The translations under genes and the position numbers were made by a program. The notes below the pieces were generated by a model. The model searched no databases. It was not told where the DNA came from and saw only the letters and a list, made by a program, of their open reading frames with translations. A stretch of 64,000 nt of DNA, from IMG/VR virus record IMGVR_UViG_3300033146_004475, positions 1-64,000 of that record, one strand, 5' to 3'. Below, piece by piece: positions 8,901 through 16,813 of this stretch; position 1 is the stretch's first letter; each line of letters starts with the position of its first letter. Source of the DNA: a virus.

Positions 8901-11146
8901 AAAAGAAATTAGATGAAAATGCTATTTTATATAAAAATAATGCAAAAGAACGGGTTAGGATAGAAGATGAAGCAAATGCCGCTTTTGCTCGTTCAAGAGA
9001 ACAACTTAGAGTTGGATCTCCAATAGATATTGATGCCCAAGAATCACAGTATAAGTCTTTGTTGGATTCAATGAAAGTTGATTTACAAAAACATTTACAT
9101 GAAGTTGCATTAGCTGAAGCTCAAGGAGTAATAACATCTGAGCAAGCACAAGCTCAAAAAGCCCAAATTGAATTAAAATATTATAAAGATAGGGAAGTAA
9201 GTGCTAAGGAGTATTTTAATCTTATTGCTAATGTTGAAAAAGCAGGGGAAGAAAATTACGATAAACGGTTGAAATTAGTCAAAGATGCAGAAGCAAAAAA
9301 TTATAAAGAGAGAGCAGACAATCTTGTGGAGTTTAATAAGGCAATTACTTCTGCCAATGATGATTTATCAAAATTAGATAAAGATTATGCAAATGAAAAA
9401 CAAAAACATGCTCAAAAACTGGAAGAAATTGAAAATAAAACAACAAAAAAGTTAGAAAAAATAAATTTTGATTATTCTATAAAACGAACAAATATTGAGA
9501 AAAAATTACAAGATAAATTAGAGGCTTTACGTAAAAATAGATTACAAAATGAAAAAGATGATATTCAAACTCGTTATGATTTAGAAAAAAGTTCCGAAGA
9601 TGCTATTCGTGGTATACGAGAAAAGGGCATGTCAGAAGAAGCTGCACAAGCTTCTAAACAGGCAGCAGCACTTCAGAAACTAACAGAAGGAAGAAGATTA
9701 TTAAATGAATACTATTTGTGGGGGGATCCAGCAGATTTAGCAAATGGAAAGAAATTATTAGACCAGTCTTTAGGAATGGTGGATGCTTTTAATGATCAAA
9801 CTTCTGCAATTAAATTAGTAAATGATGCCACTGAATTACTAAAAAAAGCTTCAGGGTATGATAAAGAATTAAAAGATTTAGAAGTTCTTAAAAAAGAAAA
9901 AGAAGCACAAGCAAAAGCAGATAATGAACGAATTGCAGCTAAAAAATTATATGATGAAAAATTAAAAAATGCAGTAACTGTAATAAATGAAATAGCCAAA
10001 AAGGAAGATATTAGACATAAAAAAGAAATGCAAAATCAGTTGGATGAATTACAGCTTTACAAATTGAAAGTTGCTGAAGCTGAAAAATTAGTAAGGTTGT
10101 CTGGAGGAACAGTTTCCTCGTCTACTTCCTCCTCTAATTTATTACAAGCTGAAAAAGAAGAAACAGTCTTGTTACTTAAAAAATTATCATTATTAGGCAA
10201 GATTAAAAATGTAAAAGAGGAAACAGATAAGATAGATAGAACTATTGTTGAAAGTGAAGATGTAAATGGAGTAAAAACATTTACTGAAACATTACTAAGA
10301 GCTAATAAAGAAACAGAGGATAGTTATACTAAATTAAAAGAAAGTGGAGTGGATGCATTTGTTCAAATTTCACAAGAAGTTTCTAAAACAGCAGATTCAA
10401 TAGATGAAAGTTTAGATGAAAATAATGTTAAAACCTTTACTGATTTGGGCAAGAAAGTGGCGGAATCTTTTGAACAAATAGAAGAGCCATTGACTAATTT
10501 ACAAGAAGTAACTAATTTAACTTTTCAAGAAATGAGTAATTCTATACGTGGAACTTCTGATGCTTTGTTGGAATTAGCTCAGGTTAATGATACAGATTTA
10601 TCTGGATATGAAAAAGTAATAAATAAAATTAGTAAATTAAAAGATGAATTATTGTCTATAATTGCAATTAATAAAATATTTGATATAGTTGCCAAAGTGA
10701 TTGGATATGAGGATGTTGTTGATTTACAAAAGGCTATTGATAAATTGAAAGATAAAACTATTACCATCACAACCAGATATACATCACAAGGTAGCAGTCC
10801 ATCTGGATATGCAAGTGGAGGTAGACTTCCTGGATTTGGTGGAGGAGATAGAAGACCGATTCTTGCAGAAGATGGTGAATGGATAATTAATAAATTTGCT
10901 GTTAGAAAATTTGGAGATAGTTTTCTTTCCAGTATAAATAATATGACTTTGCCTAAATTTCAAAATGGTGGAAAAGTAGCATTGTCAAATGTAGCAACAA
11001 CTGGAACATCTATTTTGAATAGTTTAGCTAATTTTGGTACTGTTAGTTTAGACACAGGAACAGCACAAATACCGGCAATTGTTCAAAGGGATGTTATTAC
11101 AGAATTAACAACACATCTTCAAACTTTAAGAAGGTTTCAAACATAA
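5990..11146 (+). CDS. Tail tape measure protein, TP901 type
   Basis: 1718 residues, AAAGGAA upstream. The N-terminal 200 residues are heptad-like coils. Residues about 238-410 form the TP901 core (LQAITGATTLEVAQMGSKIL, GFTATEAVETMQSVANLAT, LRRVFAELVDPSKKL). A hydrophobic stretch at about 530-620 ending in WWLG is the probable membrane-insertion segment. Residues about 880-1350 are charged coiled coil. The C-terminus has a Gly-rich SGGRLPGFGGG motif seen in many tape measures. Length sets tail length; at about 0.15 nm per residue, a family rule of thumb, the tail would be about 250 nm. Confidence 0.92.
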   Translation: MASDVKKTVEIALKIVGVDLDKLKTISTAFENIQKAADNATKSLKKFNDEFKKIKTPIGLGKVITSLTELSKLKMPNLNNIAIGFKKLGEMKSVPDLSKFVPELKKLEGIDIPKVNSLATGLKNLMAINFSGFSKKIATIEKGLRKLADINLDKLTETLKHLNTLNLKKAAAELRSLNEAMKKTGTTAQTTGLRLRTFSDKVKTVLEFRLISDALVALKRLIINGIGAIIDYSQSLKDLQAITGATTLEVAQMGSKILEVASTTKFSASEVAQGMRVIGQAGFTATEAVETMQSVANLATGTLSSMATTVDLVTTAMRVFQIDASRSTEVSDVFANAVNRSKLTIDKLRTAMNYVGPIARDSGVSFKELAASMGTLANSGLRASTIGTGLRRVFAELVDPSKKLKAAIKDSGVAIEELDPRANSLSSVLSNLSIVVDDAAIAFDVFGKRGASAVLALTNEQSGFDSMLATVSESGTAAWQASIQMEGLGVSFKNMRDKAGILAIAIGESGLNKAMKLFVDTVRLMIDGLTYFVNTTVGQVVTGFGLITAAVLPLVGAFVKLKIAAVFSSIVASVQLMAAEFASFAILAETTIVGLAATIGAVLAPIAAVIAGISLLVWWLGKAKKAAEETAKLSDQYQSLSKSMQDYSVKVASIAKNTKEFTDANKALRTSLLQTADAYSDVSTEALAAALSIDPLTGKIKEGSTAIDLYNKKLEEVAKNKLVMAANAANDSFDQLRLPLAELDEFGVAADSVGAQFKLMKTYVAHLDEKLGNLSRNDQKIILEFHAMEEMAGKVLVNMQKLGKVNLDDTVQNFTRLAKAEGYSGEVLGAIIDQFKELKEINSKTPKNLIEKWSEDGTDSLSELFKEYENLSNEFGEGKGIFGVDEQGVSEKSIIIQTEAAKKSLKIKYDALNAETAALIANGKDEEAMWRRHQEKMNILDAEAADIRITLSKNVAYQNLVILASEKEKLKKKLDENAILYKNNAKERVRIEDEANAAFARSREQLRVGSPIDIDAQESQYKSLLDSMKVDLQKHLHEVALAEAQGVITSEQAQAQKAQIELKYYKDREVSAKEYFNLIANVEKAGEENYDKRLKLVKDAEAKNYKERADNLVEFNKAITSANDDLSKLDKDYANEKQKHAQKLEEIENKTTKKLEKINFDYSIKRTNIEKKLQDKLEALRKNRLQNEKDDIQTRYDLEKSSEDAIRGIREKGMSEEAAQASKQAAALQKLTEGRRLLNEYYLWGDPADLANGKKLLDQSLGMVDAFNDQTSAIKLVNDATELLKKASGYDKELKDLEVLKKEKEAQAKADNERIAAKKLYDEKLKNAVTVINEIAKKEDIRHKKEMQNQLDELQLYKLKVAEAEKLVRLSGGTVSSSTSSSNLLQAEKEETVLLLKKLSLLGKIKNVKEETDKIDRTIVESEDVNGVKTFTETLLRANKETEDSYTKLKESGVDAFVQISQEVSKTADSIDESLDENNVKTFTDLGKKVAESFEQIEEPLTNLQEVTNLTFQEMSNSIRGTSDALLELAQVNDTDLSGYEKVINKISKLKDELLSIIAINKIFDIVAKVIGYEDVVDLQKAIDKLKDKTITITTRYTSQGSSPSGYASGGRLPGFGGGDRRPILAEDGEWIINKFAVRKFGDSFLSSINNMTLPKFQNGGKVALSNVATTGTSILNSLANFGTVSLDTGTAQIPAIVQRDVITELTTHLQTLRRFQT

Positions 11147-11195
11147 ACATGAAAAATTTAACACACGAGGGATTGTTTAGACAAGAGGTACTGAT

Positions 11196-11576
11196 ATGAT
11201 TTCATTAAATGGTGTTACATTAAGTGAAGATTTGATTTGGGAAAATGAATTTGATAATCCAGCTATTTCTCAAAATATACAAAGAACTTTATTAGGATCT
11301 TTGGTAATTCAATCAATGCCCTTGGTAAACGGCAGGTCTATAAATTTAGTGGCTGTATCTGATGGAACATCTTATTTTGGGTTTTTTACAAGAGAGCAGG
11401 TTATTGAATTTAAAAGAATTGAACAAAGTGGATCAACAGTTGTGTTTCATTATGAAGGAACTAATTATAATGTAAAAATTAGATCCAGTGGTGTTCAAGT
11501 TTCACCTTTAATTGCTCGTCCAAATCAAGTTGATTCAGATTTATACATAGGAACTTTAAATCTTATAGAAGTGTAA
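11196..11576 (+). CDS. Putative distal tail/baseplate protein
   Basis: 126 residues, RBS AAGAGGT. It is beta-rich and starts MISLNGVTLSEDLIWENEF. Its size and location right after the tape measure fit the small adaptor protein found at the distal end of siphophage tails. No catalytic motif is visible. Function rests on gene order. Confidence 0.5.
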   Translation: MISLNGVTLSEDLIWENEFDNPAISQNIQRTLLGSLVIQSMPLVNGRSINLVAVSDGTSYFGFFTREQVIEFKRIEQSGSTVVFHYEGTNYNVKIRSSGVQVSPLIARPNQVDSDLYIGTLNLIEV

Positions 11577-11599
11577 TTTTTAGATAAAGGAGAACTAAA

Positions 11600-12637
11600 A
11601 TGACAATCGTGGATAGTGAATTAGTAATGTTAAAAAGTAAAGAGGTTAGTGACGATTCCACTAATGGTGGATTAATGGATAACAATGCAGTCGTAACTTC
11701 TGGAGTTGTCAATAATGTTTGGCCTTCTGTTTTTAAAGCGGAAAGATTATCTGGTTCCACTAAATACAGAAAAACCTTTCTAAAAGTTGCCAATGATGCT
11801 GATGAAACATTGTTTAATACTCAGGTATGGATGGATATAATTACTCCTGCTGATGATTGGGTGACTTTGTTTGCAGGAACACAAACTGATGTTCAAAGTG
11901 GAATAGGTGGATCTGAAGAACATTACGGTTGTGGCACTTTAAAAAGTGATGTTGTATCCGGTGCAGCTTCTTTTGTTGTTACGGTTGAAGATGTTTCTTT
12001 AGTAACAGGAGGAGCAGATGAGATTTTCAGAGATGGGGACACAATTAGGATAACCAATAAAGATACTCCTTCTTCTGGAACTGGCACCGAAGAAATTCAA
12101 GTAATTAGTGGAACTCCTACTGTTGCTGGAAATGATGTAACTATTACTATTGTGGGAACATTGAATAATGATTATAATGTTTTAGACAATACATATGGAA
12201 CAAGAGTTATGTCAGTTTTTGAACCCGGAGATATTTCTGGATCATTTGATAATTTTGTAGAAGCAGTTGCAGGAGATGGAACTTATGATGAATCTACATA
12301 TCCTGTATTACTTGATAATATTGGAACAATTGACCAAACTGTGACATTGACATTCACTGATGCAACTAATTTTACAGCAGCCTCTAATGTTTCAGGAGTT
12401 ACATTATCAGGAGGGTCAACTGGAGCTGATTATTTACCTTCTAATCCTGATGTTTCAAAACCATATTTTACTCTTGAATCTGCTGGTTTTGCAGGAACAT
12501 GGGCATCTGGAGATACAATTGTATTTGATACTATTCCCGCCTCAAAAGCAATATGGCAGAAAAGAGTTGTTCCAGCGGGAGCAGCTTCTTTAACAGGTAA
12601 CAAAGCAATAGTTGTTTTTTCAGGGGAATCTAATTAA
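11600..12637 (+). CDS. Tail structural protein, beta-rich
   Basis: 345 residues with AAAGGAG. The N-terminal 150 residues contain WPSVFKAERLSGSTKYRKTF and NTQVWMDIITPADDW, a pattern of phage structural proteins that list assembled-channel data. The second half is T/G/S/V-rich beta sequence resembling immunoglobulin-like or carbohydrate-binding repeats. No enzymatic residues are seen. A tail-tip or surface-decorating role is inferred from its place in the tail module. Confidence 0.5.
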   Translation: MTIVDSELVMLKSKEVSDDSTNGGLMDNNAVVTSGVVNNVWPSVFKAERLSGSTKYRKTFLKVANDADETLFNTQVWMDIITPADDWVTLFAGTQTDVQSGIGGSEEHYGCGTLKSDVVSGAASFVVTVEDVSLVTGGADEIFRDGDTIRITNKDTPSSGTGTEEIQVISGTPTVAGNDVTITIVGTLNNDYNVLDNTYGTRVMSVFEPGDISGSFDNFVEAVAGDGTYDESTYPVLLDNIGTIDQTVTLTFTDATNFTAASNVSGVTLSGGSTGADYLPSNPDVSKPYFTLESAGFAGTWASGDTIVFDTIPASKAIWQKRVVPAGAASLTGNKAIVVFSGESN

Positions 12638-12675
12638 TAGATGAGTTGTTAAATATAATTAGGAAAGATTTTAAA

Positions 12676-13482
12676 ATGAATACAATTTTTACAGTCAATT
12701 TTGGAGATGAAGTCATATCTAATTTGAGAAATTTACTTACTATTTCTCAAGAAGAATGGGTAAATACTATTGGACGTGTGAAAATGTCAGATTTTTATAA
12801 TTTTTCTTATAATGTTTTATCAAGTGGAAACGTAAATAGTAGTATTGATTGTGGATTAAGTTCAAATGGGTCTTGTAAATCTATTATTTACGCATTTCCA
12901 GCTATACCCGATTTATTATATCAATTACACACCAGTTATGGGAGTCTTTCAAGTAGATCCTCTGCAAATTTTGTTCATTCTGAGTTATTATTATTTAATA
13001 TGAGTAAATCAAATACTTTGACTTATTTTCCAATAGGAAATGTGAGTTATGAATGGATAGGATCAGTTTATGATTTACAGGGAAATGTAAGAAGTAATAG
13101 TGCAGTTGATATAAATGAAGAAGGAGAAATTTTATTACCTGAAAAAGTATATGGCACTCTAAAAGTGAAATATGAAGTAGTCAGGCATAAATACATTCTT
13201 GAAGTTTTTCCCAGAGAAGAGGAAACTGAAGATCTATTTGGGGCAGTTGTTTATGGAATATATGATGAGGGTATTGCTTGGGTTGAATTAAATAATCCTC
13301 CTAATTTAGATGATATTGCTTCTGGTTCAGTTTCATGTGGGGGATTATCTTCTACAAGTTCTGATAATACAGATGATACAGAAGATGGAAGAACTCCTAC
13401 AACAGCTCCAAAAGTTAATAGGAAAATTATTACTGATTACTGTACTCAGGAAGTTTTAAGTGATACAACCACATATGTGTAA
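12676..13482 (+). CDS. Tail protein, paralogue 1 of a three-gene set
   Basis: 268 residues from ATG 12676, preferred because AGGAAAG lies eight bases upstream; an upstream TTG at 12646 has no site. After a beta-rich N-terminal part come SYEWIGSVYDLQGNV and LPEKVYGTLKVKYEVVRHKY. A Ser/Asp/Thr linker (LSSTSSDNTDDTEDG) precedes a short Cys-containing C-terminus. The same layout appears in the two following genes, so the three are probably paralogues building a tail-tip complex. Confidence 0.5.
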   Translation: MNTIFTVNFGDEVISNLRNLLTISQEEWVNTIGRVKMSDFYNFSYNVLSSGNVNSSIDCGLSSNGSCKSIIYAFPAIPDLLYQLHTSYGSLSSRSSANFVHSELLLFNMSKSNTLTYFPIGNVSYEWIGSVYDLQGNVRSNSAVDINEEGEILLPEKVYGTLKVKYEVVRHKYILEVFPREEETEDLFGAVVYGIYDEGIAWVELNNPPNLDDIASGSVSCGGLSSTSSDNTDDTEDGRTPTTAPKVNRKIITDYCTQEVLSDTTTYV

Positions 13483-13572
13483 AATAAAGCGTTTATTTGT
13501 TTATCTAGGGCATAGTATGTAAATTTGTTAAAAATGCTCAAAATAGACTAAAAAGAAGGGTAGAAAGCTAAT

Positions 13573-14466
13573 ATGAGTTTATCACAAACACATAAAGTTA
13601 ATTTTTCAGAAGATTCTCTTGATTTAGATTCTGTTTGGATAAATATGGAACAAGAATATATTTCAGAAACATCTCAAGATGCAAATCTTTTTGATATTTT
13701 TCAGATGATGGGTAGATCAGCATCCGGATTGACTTCTTTTTCATATGAGCCAACGGAATTGAGCTTTTTATCTTTTTCAAGCACATCAATTAAATTAAAT
13801 TTAGATTTTTGGGTCTTTCCTTCAAATTTAGATTTAGCTTATTCTTTACGAATAAATACAGGAAGTATACATTCCAAAGTATATGAAGAAGTTCCAAGAG
13901 TAGGTAATATTGTAATTCCATTACAAAATCAAATAAAGTTACCTTATTTAATTGATCAAAGTTTATCAACTTTTACATGGGAAACTCCAATTTATAATTC
14001 TGTTGGCCAATTATTAAATTCTCAGACAATTAATATTGAAGGTCCTTATCTTTACTTCAATGAAGAAATATTTGGAGTAATAAGAGCAAATGCAGTAGCA
14101 AAGGGGCATAGACACACAGCAACACTTACTTTTCCAAAAAGTACAATAGGAAGGCAAGAAATAGCAGGATTAGTTTCTAACCAACTTAATTTTAATTCAA
14201 TTACGAATACTAAATGTAGTGTTATATGTACTTATATAGATTTGAAGGGAGATGTTCAAGAGGAAATTCTTGAATTAAAAATCCCAAAATCTGTTGTTGA
14301 TTTATTAGCTGAATGTCCAAATGGGAGATTACGTAGTAATCCAAGGTGTGATGCCTCCGAATCAGCATATACATCAAGATTGACTATTTATTATTCTACT
14401 TGTACAGGAGAAATTTTAAATCGTGTACGTTCTGATGTAGGAGGGAATTCCTGTGACAACGAATAG
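13573..14466 (+). CDS. Tail protein, paralogue 2 of a three-gene set
   Basis: 297 residues behind AAGGGT. It begins THKVNFSEDSLDLDSVWINM and contains YNSVGQLLNSQTINIEGPYL and YFNEEIFGVIRANAVAKG, parallel to paralogue 1 (DLQGNV...LPEKVYGTLKVKY). It ends in a Cys-bearing segment (NTKCSVIC, CPNGRLRSNPRCD, STCTGE). No known enzymatic motif. It overlaps the next gene by 14 bases. Confidence 0.5.
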   Translation: MSLSQTHKVNFSEDSLDLDSVWINMEQEYISETSQDANLFDIFQMMGRSASGLTSFSYEPTELSFLSFSSTSIKLNLDFWVFPSNLDLAYSLRINTGSIHSKVYEEVPRVGNIVIPLQNQIKLPYLIDQSLSTFTWETPIYNSVGQLLNSQTINIEGPYLYFNEEIFGVIRANAVAKGHRHTATLTFPKSTIGRQEIAGLVSNQLNFNSITNTKCSVICTYIDLKGDVQEEILELKIPKSVVDLLAECPNGRLRSNPRCDASESAYTSRLTIYYSTCTGEILNRVRSDVGGNSCDNE

Positions 14467-16354
14467 TAAATTACTTGTAAATTTTAATTCAGCTTTACTC
14501 AATATGAAGTTTTGGGCAAGAATTACTCTTGAACCTTATGAGGATGATTTTGTATCTCTCTCTGAAGCAGCCACTGTAATTGATGCTATTTATGATATAG
14601 ATCCTTGTAACAGTGATTCAGCTTTGATTGGAGGAGAACCAGCTATAGAAATTGAACAAGAGTATATTAGCCCTCTTTTGATAAGTTCATTTAGTCAGAT
14701 TCAATACGATCCATGTAGATATGAACGAAATTCATTCAGTTATCAAGCTGTTGTCTATATTTATAGATCACATTTAAGGTTTCCGTATAAATTAGTAATA
14801 AATGATGGGGTTATATTAAGAACAGAACGAATAAGCAAGAGAATTACCACGATTGTTAAATCAGATAATAAAATTATAGAAGTTGATTATCCAATAGTTG
14901 GAAATATAGAATTTTCAGAAACAATTGTTGAAATAAATGGAACACAATTGTTATTAGAACAAGATGTTTTGTTTACTTCTATTTCATATGATACTGAATA
15001 TGATAAAGTTACATTACAAATTAATGGTTCTCAAACTGAAGCAATTGAGGGAACTTGTATTTTATTTTATAAAGGATTAGCTTATTTACAATCTATCAGT
15101 ATTCCTACAGAAGATACAGCAGCTATTGGTATTTTAGGCTGTACATCTTCTTCCTCTTCTTCAGATGATAATATTCAAGATGAAAGAGAAACTGGACCAT
15201 GTTATCAAAGATATATTTTTAATCAAATTTGTAATTGTTCTGGTACAGTAAAAGATACGTATAGCACTGTCGTTGAAGTTACTTGTCCAGATTCTCCAGC
15301 TACTCCACATTCAGATACAGAAGCAGGAGCTTCTAACTTTTGGTGGGAAGCACGACATATTAATAGATATGTTAATTGTCCAGAAGATGAAATTTGGGAT
15401 GGGCATGATAGTGAATTTTATTTAGACAAATGTTGTACAATACCTTCTTTTTCATTACCTTCATGTCAACACAGGACAGCTTCATGGCCAGGGGGAAGAG
15501 GGATAATAAATGGATCCGATTATTACTATAATAATGCTTTACATGGGGAACAAGTAGTATTAGTTCCAGTAGGTCCTGAAGATGGAATATGTGGAGTTAT
15601 AGAACGTATTCAGGAAGTAAATCAAAGAAATTGTTGTGATGATCTTGATTATATTGATATTGTTTATGATGATGAAAATAGTGCAGAAGTAATATCAGAT
15701 AATTCTATCGGTAGTGTTTTTTGGACTGGAGGGAAAGTTCCATTTACAGTAAAACTAAATGGAAGTGGTTTTTATTTAGACAGTCACCACACAAAAACAA
15801 CAATGGAAATTTTTACAAATTCAGCAAGAATATATACGGAAGATGCTTGTGGTAGTTGTTCTATACATATAGAAGATGGATGTTCAGTTGGGTCTGGTGT
15901 TGTTAGGTCTACGGAAGGAAATTGGGTATATAATACAATTTATGATATGTTAATTGAACCAGATGCAGTACAAATTCAACAGGGAGAATATTTTAGCAAC
16001 AATGGAGTTGTAGCTTATCCTGATGGTGGAACACGATTGCATCAAGGAATTTACACCTATTCACACGCATATTCAGTTCTTGGTTCATGTGGACCTGAAT
16101 GTTCACAAAATTATAATAATTATAATTTTAATGTGCATCCATGTGAACGAGGTAATGATTTCGCATGGAATATTTCAGGTCGAATATCATATCATAATCC
16201 TTATGCATTATCGTATGAAGATGATTGTGCATATACTCTTTCAGCTACTTGTTTAGGTGTTACTCCTGAGTGTAATCCTGAGTGTGTTTGTGGTGTGAGA
16301 GTTCAATTTAAAAACTATAGTAATAAAATTTATGAATATAAATGGAGATGTTAG
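14453..16354 (+). CDS. Large Cys-rich tail protein, paralogue 3
   Basis: 633 residues from GTG 14453, with AGGAGGG upstream. The first 240 residues repeat the layout of the two preceding genes. They include ITTIVKSDNKIIEVDYPIVG and a Ser/Asp linker (SSSSSSDDN). The remainder is a Cys-rich module with many pairs (CNCSG, CCTIPS, NCCDD, CGSCS, CECVCG-like end), unusual for a cytoplasmically made tail protein unless the residues bind metal or oxidise after release. It may be the adhesive tip. No family recognised. Confidence 0.5.
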   Translation: MTTNSKLLVNFNSALLNMKFWARITLEPYEDDFVSLSEAATVIDAIYDIDPCNSDSALIGGEPAIEIEQEYISPLLISSFSQIQYDPCRYERNSFSYQAVVYIYRSHLRFPYKLVINDGVILRTERISKRITTIVKSDNKIIEVDYPIVGNIEFSETIVEINGTQLLLEQDVLFTSISYDTEYDKVTLQINGSQTEAIEGTCILFYKGLAYLQSISIPTEDTAAIGILGCTSSSSSSDDNIQDERETGPCYQRYIFNQICNCSGTVKDTYSTVVEVTCPDSPATPHSDTEAGASNFWWEARHINRYVNCPEDEIWDGHDSEFYLDKCCTIPSFSLPSCQHRTASWPGGRGIINGSDYYYNNALHGEQVVLVPVGPEDGICGVIERIQEVNQRNCCDDLDYIDIVYDDENSAEVISDNSIGSVFWTGGKVPFTVKLNGSGFYLDSHHTKTTMEIFTNSARIYTEDACGSCSIHIEDGCSVGSGVVRSTEGNWVYNTIYDMLIEPDAVQIQQGEYFSNNGVVAYPDGGTRLHQGIYTYSHAYSVLGSCGPECSQNYNNYNFNVHPCERGNDFAWNISGRISYHNPYALSYEDDCAYTLSATCLGVTPECNPECVCGVRVQFKNYSNKIYEYKWRC

Positions 16355-16358
16355 TGTT

Positions 16359-16664
16359 ATGAATTTTGAGACTTTTTCATTATCTAATTTACAAACTTTT
16401 AAAGCATTATTAGAAGTATATTTAAATAATGATTTTAAAAGTGTTGTGGATATAAAAAATAATTTAGATACAGTTATTAAAAAAAGAAGTTCTAATTTAA
16501 ATTTTCAAAAACCAAATTCTATAATAAAAGAGGAAAAGAACAGGTTATGTCCGTATTGTGCTAAAGTTTTATTAAGGGTTGTTGTAAATCCTGATGGACT
16601 TAAGATATTAGGTTGTCCAAAATGTAGATATAGTGAAATAAGGGAGGATAAAGATGGCAAATAG
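16359..16664 (+). CDS. Small zinc-ribbon protein
   Basis: 101 residues from ATG 16359 with GGAG eleven bases upstream; an earlier in-frame ATG lies within the previous gene. The N-terminal half is helical; the C-terminal half holds CPYC and CPKC about 27 residues apart, a classic zinc ribbon. Function is unknown. The ribbon could act in assembly or in binding nucleic acid. The stop codon overlaps the start of the next small gene. Confidence 0.6.
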   Translation: MNFETFSLSNLQTFKALLEVYLNNDFKSVVDIKNNLDTVIKKRSSNLNFQKPNSIIKEEKNRLCPYCAKVLLRVVVNPDGLKILGCPKCRYSEIREDKDGK

Positions 16665-16784
16665 ATATTGGGCAGATAGGGACAAAATTTACAAAAGTGT
16701 TGGTGTGTCGGTGTGTCGGTGTGTATTTTGTATGGTGAAATTTCCGATACTACTTATAATGCAATGATGATGAAGAAATTTTAG
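16654..16784 (+). pseudogene. Small gene frameshifted by an 8-bp tandem repeat
   Basis: ATG 16654 follows AGGGAGG at ideal spacing, so translation should start well. As read, it makes 37 residues (MANRYWADRDKIYKSVGV...) and stops at 16765. Removing one 8-bp unit of the repeat at 16702-16724 would give a 40-residue protein ending at 16782-16784 with LYGEISDTTYNAMMMKKF, a more protein-like tail. The gene is therefore either off-phase through slippage, a decayed gene, or affected by an assembly error. The MANRYW opening resembles starts of other phage tail-associated proteins, but no function is claimed. Confidence 0.5.
16702..16724 (+). repeat. 8-bp tandem repeat (GGTGTGTC, 2.9 copies)
   Basis: Units at 16702-16709, 16710-16717 and 16718-16724 (last base different). 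Because 8 is not a multiple of 3, loss of a unit changes the reading frame of the small gene that contains it. Confidence 0.85.
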
Positions 16785-16813
16785 TTTTACTTTAAATTTT
16801 AAAAGGTGCAAAC

